NCBI RefSeq assembly: GCF_020497125.1
Contig: NC_059082.1
Span: 61,210,948 to 61,274,947, forward strand
Length of the DNA stretch: 64,000 bases
DNA from: Mauremys mutica
Taxonomy: Eukaryota > Chordata > Testudines > Geoemydidae
Direction of reading: 5' to 3'
The translations under genes were made by a program, and so were the position numbers. Positions 37,001 to 46,599 of the stretch are shown in pieces. Each line of letters begins with the position of its first letter. Within the stretch, counting starts at the first letter, position 1. The notes below the pieces were generated by a model, which worked only from the letters and a program-made list of their open reading frames with translations, was not told where the DNA came from and made no database searches.

Positions 37001-39813
37001 TCAGTTGCCTTTCATAGGCAAGTGTTATACCTTCATTACAGATAACCTCTCTGTGCCTTGTTGGGGAATAAGTGATGCACCCAATGTCTTGCATTCAGCT
37101 ACGTAAAGGACTGTAAGCGAGAGAGTGTGGAGATAAATAAATAATGTAGTAGCAGATAATGGCGCGCCTTGTGCAAAAAGTAGTGGAAATGCCAGGTAAT
37201 AGCCAAGAATGAAAAACATGGATTCTGGGGCCCCTGAGGAAGCTGGGGCATATTGATGTGGCTGAATAGATAAAATTACAGTTACATAACAGCAGGACAT
37301 GAAACATGGTCAACTCACGGCTGCATTCGCTTCTTCACCCCACCTTTCACTTTGTCCCTGATTTTGCGGTACTGTTTGTTTGTTTGTTGTGCTGCTGCTA
37401 CCATGTGGAATCCAATCTAAAGCTGGTGGGAGGTGGGAATGTAGCGTTTCAGTTTGTCAACAGCCCTTCTGACCTCTCCCTTGCTCACACTGTAGCCCAG
37501 GGGTCGGCAACCTTTCAGAAGTGCTGTGCCGAGTCTTCATTCATTCACTCTAATTTAAGGTTTCGCGTGCCAGTAATACATTTTAACATTCTTAGAAGGT
37601 CTCTTTCTATAAGTCTATAATATATAACTAAACTATTGTTGTATGTAAAGTAAATATGGTTTTTAAAATGTTTAAGAAGCTTCATTTAAAATTAAATAAA
37701 ATGCAGAGCCCCCCGGACCAGTGGCCAGGACCCGGGCAGTTTGAGTGCCACTGAAAATCAGCTCACATGCTGCCTTCAGCACCCGTGCCATAGGTTGCCT
37801 ACCCCTGCTGTAGCCAATTCTCTCTCATTTCTGAGCTGCTGGCAGGATTCCATTATGGCCAACCCCCAGTAGGTCATGTACGTCACCTTCAGAGGGTTTA
37901 TTTAGATCTGAGTGAATTGAAAAATCTCAAAAGATCTGCTCTGTTCCTGAATCACTCATTTAAAGCCACAAGCCCCAGCAGTGGGAAAATGGGACAGAAA
38001 ACTTAAATATGAAGTATTGAAAAAAGTGTCCACGAATAACCTCATTTCTACCTCCAAAAGCGAACTAAGAGCCTGATCCTGCACGTATTTATTACTGGGT
38101 ATAACACTTACTGCCCTGAGTAAGCCACTGACTTCAAATCAGCCTATTCAGGGAAATAAAGCACTCCTCCCAGCAATGTTTATAGGAGACCTCAAATCTG
38201 TAATGAACCAGTGGAGAATTTCAGATCACACGCATCAGAAACTAATTTAAAAAATCTACCTGGTGCGACAAGATGTTTGCCACCACAGTCTTTCTTTCCA
38301 TACAGCTTAGGACTTTGAACTGGCTTAGAGCTCCTTTTGTTTAAAAAGGGCAATCAAAATTAACAGCTGTTTTAATTTTCAGGGTTACCGAATTCAGCAA
38401 GATCCTGACAATTAACAGTGATTAGAGAATTACAGGAGCCCTCCCCCAAAAAAACAAAACAAAACCCGAACACCATAAAGTCTTTAAGAGCTGGAGTGGA
38501 GATTAATGACTGATAGTTAAAACCTATAATTTAGACATAGGAAAAGTCTAACCCTGAGGTGGTTTTTATGGTCACATCAAGCCCAGACATGAAACTGGGC
38601 AAGCACCTCAGGAGGCTTTTTAAACCATAAAATGGTCCATTATAAAAGTTCAGAGCAACTGAAGTATTTTGTAATTAACATCATGTTAAGTTCACGTCTT
38701 CTGGTGTGGGTTGTTTTTTTTTAACTCACTGAACACAACTGCTAATATAAATAACCTCAATCTTAATTCTGCAATGAATCAGGAATGTTAATTTCTGACA
38801 AGAGAAGGTGGATTACACAGCAGCAAAACACTGCTGACAAACATACCAAGCCAACTAGCTACAGAAGCACTTAAAATATAGACAGACTGAAAGACCGAGG
38901 TCTTAGTGATGTAGCATTTTACTGTGAGGTCTGCTTGTACAGACCCCTGCTCCCATAAAGACCTCATTCCAGGATTGGGGTCCAACGGCTGAACACAGCT
39001 TCATATTATATATATGCAGTGTAGTTGTACCCATGTTGGTCCCAGAATATTAGAGACAAGGTGCGTGAGGTAATATCCTTTATTGGACCAGTTAGAGCCT
39101 GATCCAAAGTTAATTGAAATCAAGGGAAAGACTCCCATTGTCTTCAATGTGCTTTGGAGCACAGCCTTATTGTGCAGCCTCTTTATCAGAGGCCCATGTC
39201 ATATGTTCAGTCAAAAGTGACCAGACTGTGACCTCTTTGGGGAAGACACTCCTGCAATATTTATTTCACTCGGCCACTCTGGATCCACCTTGTCTTGGTA
39301 GAATCCTCAGGGGCCTGTACCGGATGGGTGGGTGATGGAGGGTGATGGATCTGGACAAGGCAGATTGCACTGGAGGGTCAGGGTCTTAACTAATTAAAAA
39401 CAACCACAACCACAACCACACTCACACACTTTGTAAGGCAGCTTCAAGCAACCCACAAACGCAGCATCCAGCCGAACCCAACAAGGGCAGAGTTATATCA
39501 AGAAAGCTAGTATATACCTTGAATAACTCTATTAAACTTGGGTTTTGTGCAAATTCATAGAACACTATTAAAAGAGGTCACATTAAATGTCAATAAATGT
39601 CCTTCCTTCCTTCCTCCCCCGTTGCTCCCCCAATACTCACGCTGAAAACGTCCTGGTCCGTCGAGTTGGAAGGGGACTGGGGATAAGGTAACCTCGCATG
39701 GGAGATGGAGAGCGATCTCTTGTTCTGCGGTTTTCGGGCAGGTGGAGAGAACGTGGAGATGCTGGAGAAGTGGGAGACTGCTCAGAAGCTGATGACGTGG
39801 GCTCAGAAGACAT
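21927..39813 (-). CDS. CARHSP1: CARHSP1, calcium-regulated heat-stable protein 1 (complete coding sequence, three exons)
   Basis: CARHSP1 (CRHSP-24) is a small cytosolic cold-shock-domain protein that binds RNA, is reported to stabilise TNF mRNA, and is a calcineurin-regulated phosphoprotein. On the minus strand the exons 39813-39641, 36073-35951 and 22089-21927 (173, 123 and 163 nt) join in frame into 152 residues; human has 147. Residues 1-58 form a Ser/Pro/Arg-rich disordered head with SPSP and TRRTRTFSA, matching the known phosphorylation region. The cold-shock domain spans about residues 60-130, with RNP1-like SKGHGFITP (78-86) and RNP2-like DIFVHIS (92-98). The C terminus ends in [11 protein letters not shown]. 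Splice sites are GT..AG. The start is the first ATG after the acceptor, in good context (GGAATGT). The gene runs tail to tail with PMM2, as in human. Confidence 0.97.
22440..23090. repeat. Unassigned repeat-like stretch in CARHSP1 intron
   Basis: The composition and text ('gcagaagttttgcagcaaca', 'ccagcatttattagtccact') resemble an interspersed retroelement or LTR that I have seen in turtle sequence. I cannot define its ends or class. Confidence 0.3.
23130..23380 (+). repeat. Dispersed repeat, copy 2
   Basis: Second copy of the repeat at 8700-8990, same orientation and block order, with 'gagatgtactctcaacctta' in place of the corresponding block. Family not identified. Confidence 0.45.
24168..24535. 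mobile_element. hAT-type MITE, GC-rich, 368 bp
   Basis: Termini CAGTGGTGGATTAATG and, reversed, CAGAAGTGGATTAAGATT. The flanks ATCCAGCT and ATCACACT match only partly, so the duplication is decayed. The interior is GC-rich with long G runs, which creates spurious long open frames on the minus strand. Confidence 0.6.
25028..25232. mobile_element. Short DNA element of the 'GTCTACAC' group
   Basis: Runs from 'tctacattgtcatttaac' to 'gggttttactgcagtg', with internal complementary pieces 'gtggggctataaaact' and 'ctgttatagccccac'. Ends and target duplication are unclear. Confidence 0.4.
25702..25985. mobile_element. hAT-type MITE with perfect target duplication, 284 bp
   Basis: Termini CAGGGGTGGCTCTA and, reversed, CAGGGGCGGCTCCA. 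The flanks are identical 8-mers ACTGGTGC at 25694-25701 and 25986-25993. The interior is GC-rich and non-coding. Confidence 0.85.
26914..27024. mobile_element. hAT-type MITE with perfect target duplication, 111 bp
   Basis: Termini CAGGGCTTTGGAGC and, reversed, the same CAGGGCTTTGGAGC. The flanks are identical 8-mers CTCTCCAT at 26906-26913 and 27025-27032. The interior is built from repeated GGAGC/GCTCC motifs that can fold back. Confidence 0.85.
33662..33735. repeat. Fold-back 'TGACTTCAATG' repeat, copy 1
   Basis: Starts 'ggcccaatcctgttctt' and ends 'gaagagttaggcccta', with 'ctgacttcaatgag' in the right arm and 'aatctcaatgg' in the left. The two halves are imperfect reverse complements. Copies recur at 36459 and 39095. 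Confidence 0.5.
33935..34165 (+). repeat. CORE-SINE/MIR-like SINE
   Basis: The head 'gataaggcactagactgggt' with 'ctcaattccca' resembles a tRNA-derived promoter region. It is followed by 'cagggcaggggtcatctttt', 'gggcctagcacgaggccctg' and a terminal 'taatacaaataaat'. This is a full-length-looking copy in + orientation, antisense to CARHSP1. Confidence 0.55.
34637..34660. repeat. Fragment of the SINE-like repeat seen at 43944-44272
   Basis: GTTTCAGAGTAGCAGCCGTG followed by TTAG is the reverse complement of the 'ctaatataggtaccactaa' end of the 43.9-kb element, and is closer to the usual consensus. Only this end is present. Confidence 0.45.
34661..35775 (+). mobile_element. CR1-type LINE fragment with an inverted internal segment
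   Basis: At 34740-34930 the + strand gives endonuclease-region residues such as [20 protein letters not shown]. At about 35440-35500 it gives [11 protein letters not shown], an endonuclease motif. The 3' end 'ctagatgatctcacagtccc' with 'tatgactttg' near 35730-35775 is a CR1 terminus. Between 34940 and about 35300 the sequence is CR1 reverse transcriptase on the opposite strand. The element is dead and truncated. Confidence 0.7.
34940..35300 (-). pseudogene. CR1 reverse-transcriptase fragment, inverted
   Basis: The minus strand reads [20 protein letters not shown], then [20 protein letters not shown], the CR1 finger-palm segment leading to the RT active site. The fragment lacks both ends of a CR1 and is surrounded by CR1 sequence of the other orientation. 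Confidence 0.8.
35951..36073 (-). CDS. CARHSP1: CARHSP1 second coding exon (cold-shock domain core)
   Basis: Exon of 123 nt, minus strand, between acceptor CCTGTGCAG and donor GA|GTAAGT. It reads [20 protein letters not shown], then [20 protein letters not shown] and S. The aromatic and basic residues of both RNP motifs are present. It is almost identical to the human protein, the best conserved exon of the gene here. Confidence 0.97.
36459..36524. repeat. Fold-back 'TGACTTCAATGG' repeat, copy 2
   Basis: Arms 'gggcctgagccaatgaagtc' and 'gacttcaatggcctttggat' followed by 'caggccc' are near reverse complements around a short centre. Confidence 0.55.
37498..37807. mobile_element. hAT-type MITE with perfect target duplication, 310 bp
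   Basis: Termini CAGGGGTCGGCAACCTTT and, reversed, CAGGGGTAGGCAACCTAT. The flanks are identical 8-mers CTGTAGCC at 37490-37497 and 37808-37815. The interior has the 'gtgccgagtcttcattcatt' and 'agtgccactgaaaatcagct' text common to this turtle element. Located in a CARHSP1 intron. Confidence 0.85.
39014..39090 (+). repeat. Dispersed repeat fragment
   Basis: Reads 'gtgtagttgtacccatgttg', 'gtcccagaatattagagaca' and 'ggtaatatcctttattggac', a widespread amniote interspersed repeat. Only its 5' part is present. Confidence 0.5.
39095..39165. repeat. Fold-back 'TTCAATG' repeat, copy 3
   Basis: Arms 'gagcctgatccaaagttaat' and 'cttcaatgtgctttggagca' form a partial inverted repeat related to copies 1 and 2. 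Confidence 0.4.
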
Positions 39814-39833
39814 TCCTGATCCCTGAGGAATAT
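39641..39833 (-). CDS. CARHSP1: CARHSP1 first coding exon
   Basis: Coding part 39813-39641, read on the minus strand: ATG, then [20 protein letters not shown], continuing through RSPSPMRG and [14 protein letters not shown] to donor GC|GTGAGT. An acceptor CCCCCGCTAG ends at 39834, which gives 20 nt of 5' UTR in this exon and implies at least one upstream untranslated exon. The N-terminal part is more diverged from human than the rest, which is normal for this disordered head. The last residues TFSA hold the serine equivalent to the human Ser52 phosphosite. Confidence 0.95.
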
Positions 39834-40564
39834 CTAGCGGGGGAAGGAAATTCTGATTTAGTACAAGATTTTAACCTTTTCAGTAAAGATCATAGTTTTC
39901 CAGCTTCTATGAAGTCATCAAAGCGGGGTCACTTCCCTGCACCCATAGGCCTAGATATTAATGCTCCAAGGCAAACTGCTATGTGCAGGATCATATGACG
40001 TACATTTTTGATCAGCTAGTTCTCATGAACTGCATCGGGAAATTCCAACAGAAAATATCCAAAGGCAAGCTGTTGCCTCACAGATTCACTGCCTTATTTC
40101 CAACGTGGCTAGTCTCATTTGATGTGTATTGACAATTTACCTATATAAAAACCCCACAAAATTAAAAAGCATTCCTAAGTTCCTTCCTAAGACATTTTTT
40201 ATTTGATAAAACAGATTAAAAACTGCATTCTCTAGGGGCTTGGAGACAGAGAATCTGGGATTGGTCCTAAACCCTGATCCAGAATCAAAGACCTGGCCTG
40301 CCTCCATTCATGTGAGAAGTGGAATTTCTATTGGAAACAGAGGGTCTGGAGAACTATAAACCACACAGCTCTTTTTCCTTTCCTTTCACTTCGTAACGTG
40401 AAGTGAATTTTTTCAGGTATATGAAAAGTGCTGGATTCGCAACCTAGGAGACTGAAATCTGTTTACACCACAGAACACGTACTGCAGAGGCAGTGGCAGT
40501 GCAAGATTTATTCAGCAGAACTCAACCCAGACCAGGAGGAACCATCACTAGGAAAAAGATAAGT

Positions 40565-40790
40565 GAAACCAGGTCTATGCTAGGAGCACCTTGCTGGTAG
40601 AACTATGCCAGTATATTATACCGGCAAAGCACTCCTCGAGTAGACAAAAATTACACCAGCAAAAACCTTTGTCAATATAGCTTATTCCATGCACCCCCAA
40701 TCCCAGTGAAATTAGCTATTCCAACAAAAGTGCAGTTTTTTTGGTACAACTGCATCTACACTACAAAGCTGTGTTGGTCAGAGGTCACAA
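40565..40790. mobile_element. Short DNA element of the 'GTCTACAC' group, AT-rich
   Basis: Begins 'ccaggtctatgctaggagc' and ends 'gcatctacactacaaagct', with paired 'actatgccagtatattatac' and 'ttggtacaactg' pieces. Boundaries are approximate. Confidence 0.4.
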
Positions 40791-41032
40791 ACTAATCACA
40801 CTCATGAGTGACGAGCTATGCTGGGAAACATCTGTAGTACAGAACTGACCTGATTCTCCCAACCAGTCAAATTCTTGGTCTTCTTGCCAAAACTCCGCAA
40901 AAGGGTGTCAAATTGATAAGAACATATCTACCCACTATGACGAGACTGAGACCACGCAGCAGTTCAATGGTAACTGTCTGTCCCCACCACCTGGGTTAAT
41001 TCAGACCAATGACCGAGAGACAAACACTCCAT

Positions 41033-41876
41033 GGGTATGGCTACACTTGAGAGTTGCAGCGCTGGTGGAGGCTTTCCAGCGCTGCAATTAGTAACTGTCC
41101 ACACCTGCAGGGCACATCCAGAGCTGCAATTCCCTGGCTGCAGCGCTGGCTGTACACCTGGGTCTGCTTGGGGTATAACCATTGCAGCGCTGGTGCTACA
41201 GCGCTGCTCGTAAAGTGTGGCCAAACACCAGCGCTGTTATTGGCCTCCAGGGTATTAGGAGATATCCCAGAATGCTTTTAACTAAATTACTCCCTTTGTT
41301 TTGTTATGCTGCCTCTCTTTGTTTTGTTGTGAACTCGGGGCTCCGGAGCTGCTTATCTAAAAAACAAACAGCTCTTGTTTGCTGTGATCAATCTGTAACT
41401 GACTGAACAATCAAATGAGATAAACCCACTACCTTGCTGTGAATGAGGCAGGCAGGGGGATGAGTGTTTGCTTGAGGAGAGAAACAGCGGGGGCAGGGGT
41501 GAGAAAGGGAGTCCGTTGGAGCAGCTGCTTATCTGGTCTGCAGGCTGTTTGCAGTTAAGAGTAAGGGGTCGGGAAAAATTTCTGATTTTGCAAGGCAGGG
41601 AGCTGATACACAGTGTCGGCTCCAAAAATCCACTCTCTCTCTCTCCCCCGGTCCCTGTCACACTCTACCCCACCCCCCTCTTTTGAAAAGCACGTTGTTG
41701 CCACTTGAACACTGGGATAGCTGCCCAAAATGCATCATTCCCAACAGCGCTGCAAATGTGGCGACACTGCAGCGCTGGTAGCTGTGAGTGTGGCCACACA
41801 CCAGCGCTTTCCCTACACAGCTGTACGACCAGCGCTGTAACTCCCAGCGCTGCAACTCTCAAGTGTAGCCATACCC
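41033..41876. mobile_element. 844-bp DNA element with 33-bp perfect terminal inverted repeats
   Basis: The first and last 33 bases are perfect inverted repeats, beginning GGGTATGGCTACACTTGAGA. The flanks are the 3-mer CAT (41030-41032 and 41877-41879), a length seen in PIF/Harbinger elements. About ten copies of the palindrome CAGCGCTG lie in the outer 220 bp on each side. The middle (about 41280-41700) is unrelated-looking and non-coding. Non-autonomous. Confidence 0.8.
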
Positions 41877-42554
41877 CATATTTAAATTAAGAATCCCAAT
41901 CCCATGAACACCAGCCAGTCTTGCCCTTGCCCACTTTGAACAGAAGAAAAGGAAAAAAGGTCTTTTCCTTTCCTTACCCCAATCTCAAGTTCTGTGTTTC
42001 TAATGACACAAACAATCCAAAACTTTCAGGAGTTTATTTTCCCAGCATTACAGGACTGAGACCACGTCGCATACACAAAAAGCCTCATTTAAAGGCATGG
42101 GAGTGGTGATGAGGAATACAAACGCAAGAAAAAATAAAAACCTCTTACTGAAAGGACTAGTCAGGGAAAGAGCTTCCCAAATTGGTTTTGGCCAGTTACA
42201 ATCAGACACCTTCTTGTTGGGGCAACAGTATATGCTTATACTCTGTGTATTTCTCCTGAGTGAGGCAGCTCTTGAATTGGTTTCAAATGGCAGTGCAAAA
42301 GGATCCTGGTTTAATTATTTTTAAATGTAATAGCATTATTTTTTTTAATTGAATACATAAAAAACTGCTATAGCTGCTGGTACATGGAGTAGAAACCCAC
42401 TGACAACATCATCTAAGATTTAAGCTTCTCTTTTCTATTACTTTCATGTATATTTCAGTGAATAATAGAAGAGTAAACAACAGCACTTTGAAGCACTGAG
42501 TCTCTCTGACACCCCCCCGCCCACTCACCCATCCACTTGAAGGAATGTGATCAA

Positions 42555-42735
42555 GGGCTCCTCTACACACAGAAGTTGTATTGCTTAATTATACCAATGT
42601 AGCAGTACAACTCCATCAGTGTGGGCACAGTTATACCAGAATAAAAGTGACTACCCAATATAGCTATACTGGTATAACTGGGAATAAGGGGGCATGAGCT
42701 ATACTGGTATAACTGCATCCACACTATAGGCTGTA
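42555..42735. mobile_element. Short DNA element of the 'GTCTACAC' group with internal duplication
   Basis: Begins 'gggctcctctacacacagaa' and ends 'catccacactataggctg'. Inside it, 'agctatactggtataactg' occurs twice about 38 bp apart (42662 and 42700). Confidence 0.5.
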
Positions 42736-43175
42736 GCAATTTAACAGTTCCAGAAAAGATATCACCAAGACCAAAAGCTTATTCAAACCGGAGTTTTTCA
42801 AACTAAACAAAAGAAACCCATCTCACACCCCACTCAGACTCCCACACACCCCTTCCCATGAATTATGGAGCAAATCCTTAGGTGACAGTTGAAAGAGTCA
42901 CATTCTTGCTGTCAATACGACAATTCCATTCCCGTTAGTTCCTTATTGAAACTATCAAGTATAAAATTAAAGCAGCTTCTTTAGAATGAAGACATCAAGG
43001 GAAAAACCTTTTTTGGTTTAATTACTTGAAGTGTCAAGAGGGTAAGGTGGAAGAGACAAGAGCCTCATGTTCCCTTTAGCAAGGCTTGAACTTTTCACAC
43101 CACATTCTCAAGGGCACCAACGCCCTGTTGAAATAAATGCTTTTTTCAGATTATTTGGACACAGATGGTTCCTTG

Positions 43176-43461
43176 GGGTATGTCTATACGTACAGCACTG
43201 CAGCGGGGCAGCGGTACCGATACAGCTGCACCAGTGCAGACGCTCTATGCTGACAGGCAAGATCTCTCCCGTTGGCATAAAAATAACCGTCTCCACGAGC
43301 AGCATAAGCTATGTTGGCAGGAGAAGCTCTCCCGCCGACACAATGGTGTGCACATGAACGCTTATGACGGTGTAACTTATGTTGCTGGAGGGGGTTGGAA
43401 TATTCACACCCCTGAGCAATGTAAGTTTTGCTGACATAGGCTGTAGTGTAGACACAGCCTG
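43176..43461. mobile_element. Short DNA element of the 'GTCTACAC' group, 286 bp
   Basis: Left end GGGGTATGTCTATACGTACA; right end, reversed, AGGCTGTGTCTACACTACAG. Internal 'ttcacacccctgagcaatgt' recurs in related elements near 8210 and 56590. Target duplication not clear. Confidence 0.55.
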
Positions 43462-43943
43462 AGAGTCACTGGCCAATGGCAGCCCTGATGTAAGTGGGCT
43501 CAACATTTGACAGGGATTGGAACAACAGAGGCAAAGCCATAGGATTTCCCAATTTTTTCCCCAGCGATTTGCTGAGCAAGCTTCTGCTGAGGAAGTCAAG
43601 AAGAGACCCCAGTATTACGACTGAAACCCTAAAAACTCTCTTGATTTGTTTTCTTTGCTCTCAAGGGCTGAGCATTCCCAATGGCAGCAGAGCCCTACGA
43701 TGTCTCCGATGAACCTAACGCAAAAGTAAAACAGAGGTGATTTAAAATTCCAGTTTGAAAACTGAACAAAGCAGAGGTGATATGGGCTGTTGTACCAGCA
43801 GCAGTACAAACGTTTACAAAGAAGCAAGGCTTTTACCAGGTTATATACATTTGAATCCACTTGTCAGGTGACACAGAGAGGAAACCCTTGGCATTTTGCT
43901 TATATCTATCATGAGCAAAGCACAAAGTAACTGTGTTTCCCCT

Positions 43944-44272
43944 AAAAAAAATAAGGGGTCCCTGTGGCACTTTAGAGACGAACAAATTTATTGTCAAATG
44001 TCTGTAATGAGCCACTCCTTTACCACTTCAAAAGTTATTTCTCCTCCCTTGATATCCTGCTGTTAATTGATTTATCTCGTTAGACTGACTTAACCCTTGG
44101 TAAAGCAACCCACATCCTTTCATGTATTTATGCCTGCTCCTGTATCTTTTACTTCATACATCTGATGAAGTGGGTTCTAGCCCATGAAAGCTTATGCCCA
44201 AATAAATTTGTTAGTCTCTAAGGTGCCCTCGTTTTTTTTGCTGATACAGACTAATATAGGTACCACTAAAAC
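43944..44272. mobile_element. SINE-like element with 13-bp target duplication
   Basis: The flanks are identical 13-mers CTGTGTTTCCCCT at 43931-43943 and 44273-44285. Inside, 'ctttagagacgaacaaattt' (about 43970) and 'aaatttgttagtctctaagg' (about 44205) are inverted copies. The text 'gaagtgggttctagcccatg' and 'gctgatacagactaat' is a very common turtle repeat. The long duplication favours retroposition. Confidence 0.75.
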
Positions 44273-44599
44273 CTGTGTTTCCCCTGTGCTTTGTAAAACG
44301 AGGAGGATGGGAATCAGTCGGAAGCACATTTATCTATAGATGGCCTGCAAAGATATTTACACACAAAAAGGCTATAACGATTTAGAAGTGTGCTGACTCA
44401 CGTTACTCTTTCACTTTATCCTATTCCTGTGCCCTTTGCATTGTTGACATAAAATAAAATGTGATCAAGGTCCAAAAAAAGGCTGTCAGTTTGTTTGTAA
44501 CGTACATGTAACCCTTTGTTCTCTCCCCTTTTCTCCCCCTGTCCACCCCCCATCCATGACCAAAGCAGATGCATTTCCCTGGCTCTCACTTATTATTCG

Positions 44600-44830
44600 T
44601 ATTACTGTAGGGCCCAGAGGTCCTAAATCAGGATCAGAACCTAGATGCTACATGAAAACAGAGCAAGAGACAGCCCTGGCCTTAAAGAGCTAATCATCCA
44701 ATTTCAAGCATGATGCAACAAGGAAATGCAACAAATAAACCAAAGGAACAGGACAGGGACAGTGAAGACAGCAGTACTAGAAGAGCTGCAAGGACAACCA
44801 GATAGTTGTGAATCAACTGATGTAAAGAAA
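44600..44830 (-). repeat. MIR/L2-like dispersed repeat, antisense
   Basis: Reads 'tattcgtattactgtagggc' and later 'gacagccctggccttaaaga' plus 'gctaatcat', matching in reverse the '3' end seen at 34030-34165. Degraded. Confidence 0.45.
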
Positions 44831-45796
44831 TAAAAGCAATTTCCCAGTTTGCACTCTGCTGGCAATGTCTTACATGCTATGAACCCCTTTCGACAAGACA
44901 GTTCAGGAAGGGTTCACACCGTTGTATGATTTTTCCTCAGTTTCTGTTGGGGTTTTACTTGCTTGAGCATTGCATCCAGGGTGGATAAAAATCAATGATT
45001 TTTTAAAATAACAAATAATAGATTTTTTTTTATTTAAATCGGATTTTTTTGATAAAATGCTTTTTGAGGAAAAAACCTATTTTTTTTAAGATTCTTGTAA
45101 TTAAGATACATTATAGCTCAAAGATATCTCATCATGGAATAGGTTTTGTAAAATCTAATTCTACAGTATGAGACAATCTATTCATGTAATGTTTAAGAAA
45201 AGTTTTGTAAATGAGTTCCAATAGTTCATGGATTAGGGACCCAATTTTATGGGGTTCCATGGGCTTCTGTATAGATTATTTAGGATAATCTTTCTATCTA
45301 CCCAATGGGATCAATCTTAAAGATACCATCAGAGATGCTTAGTTTTGCAGTTCTCAAACTGTGGATTTGTGTCTCCAGAGATAACATGGTTGTTAACAGC
45401 AAAGATGTTTTTAAATAAATAATATATAGAGGTGAGAAATAACAGACCTCAACCCTACTGTCCCTCTGCAAATTTGTGTACACAGAGTCAATCCCTTACT
45501 TCTCTCTAAAAGTGCAAAGTTTCAAAAAGTTCAATGAATAGAAAATTGTTGGGGGCGGAATAGATCTGGACAAGGAGAAAAAGTCTGGAGATAAATGTGA
45601 GAAGGGGGGGACAGGCAGTAGAAACAAAAGTGAAACTGTTTGAGCAGCATATTCCAGAAGTCTTGAGGTCTTTCTGAGTGTAGCCTTCATTGATTTGAGA
45701 TCTATCATACCATTCTCTCACTAGAAGGGAAAACCTACAATGGGAGCAGGCCGTAAAAGAGACCCATTTGGGGAATAAGAACCATTCAAGAAATAC

Positions 45797-46035
45797 ATGT
45801 TTGCTGATGATGTTTTAAAGATGTTTAAAGTGAACTGGTGGAAGTCATTTAAGCACTTGGATTCAGAGACTGTTGAAGTGATAATCTCACTTTTAACAGC
45901 AGTAGCTTTTTCTGCCGGTGTAGAAAGAATATTTTCTTCCTTTGGTCTAATTAATTCCAAACTGAGAAATGGTTTGGGACCTGAAAAAGCAGGAAAGCTT
46001 GTTGTTCTTTTCCAGATTATGAACAAATGGGAAAA
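45797..46035 (+). pseudogene. hAT transposase C-terminal (hATC dimerisation) fragment
   Basis: Reads MFADDVLKMFKVNWWKSFKH, then VAFSAGVERIFSSFGLINSK, LRNGLGPEKAGKLVVLFQIM and NKWEK. ERIFSSFG.I..KLRN..G is the conserved hATC signature of hAT transposases. The frame ends at the DIRS-like junction. A matching tail in the + orientation (YVDKPYVSC, then a stop) is found after the insertion at about 48792-48870. The catalytic DDE part is absent. Confidence 0.8.
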
Positions 46036-46392
46036 AGACAGTTACCTTTTCCATAACTGATGTTCTTCGAGATGTGTTGCTCATGTCTATTCCACAATAG
46101 GTGTCCGTGCTCGCCACGTCCACCGGTGCCGGAAGTTTTTCCCCTAGCAGTATCCATAGGGGAGCGCCCTAGCGACCCATGGAGTAGCACCTCCATGGCA
46201 CAGTAAAAGGGGTGCTGCGCACTTCCCCCACCCTCAGTTCCTTCTTGCCAGACAACTCCGACAGAGAGGAAGGAGGGCGGGATGTGGATTACACCTGAGC
46301 AACACGTCTCGAAGAACACCAGTTACGGAAAAGGTAACTGTCTTTTCTTCTTCAAGTGATTGCTCATGTGTATTCCACAATAGGTGATTCCA
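46033..46392. repeat. Inverted-repeat terminus of the DIRS-like element
   Basis: Arms of about 54 bp at 46033-46086 and 46293-46346 are near-perfect inverted copies (AAAAGACAGTTACC at the outer ends). A further copy of the arm's inner part (TTCTTC.AG...TTGCTCATGT) lies in direct orientation at 46348-46392. Confidence 0.75.
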
Positions 46393-46599
46393 AGCTAGAT
46401 CTGTTGGAGGTGGGAAGGAGTTCACAAACTCTCAGGATGGAGAATGGCCCTACTGAACCCAGCGTCCTCCCTGGTCTGAGAGACAATCGCATAATGCAAG
46501 GTGAATGTGTGAACTGAAGACCACGTGGCAGCCCTACAAATGTCCTGAATGGGGACCTGGGCCAAAAAGGCAGCCGACAAGGCCAGCACCCAAGTCAAG

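Larger units (their letters stand above)
36074..39640 (-). other. CARHSP1: CARHSP1 intron between coding exons 1 and 2
   Basis: A 3.6-kb intron carrying a fold-back repeat at about 36459-36524, a 310-bp hAT MITE (37498-37807) and a dispersed repeat fragment at about 39014-39090 followed by another fold-back copy. No coding exon is seen. Confidence 0.75.

Noticed and set aside
45797..46060. A functional hAT-derived host gene
   Set aside because: Only the C-terminal dimerisation region remains, no splice sites join it to other exons, and the frame is broken by the DIRS-like insertion.
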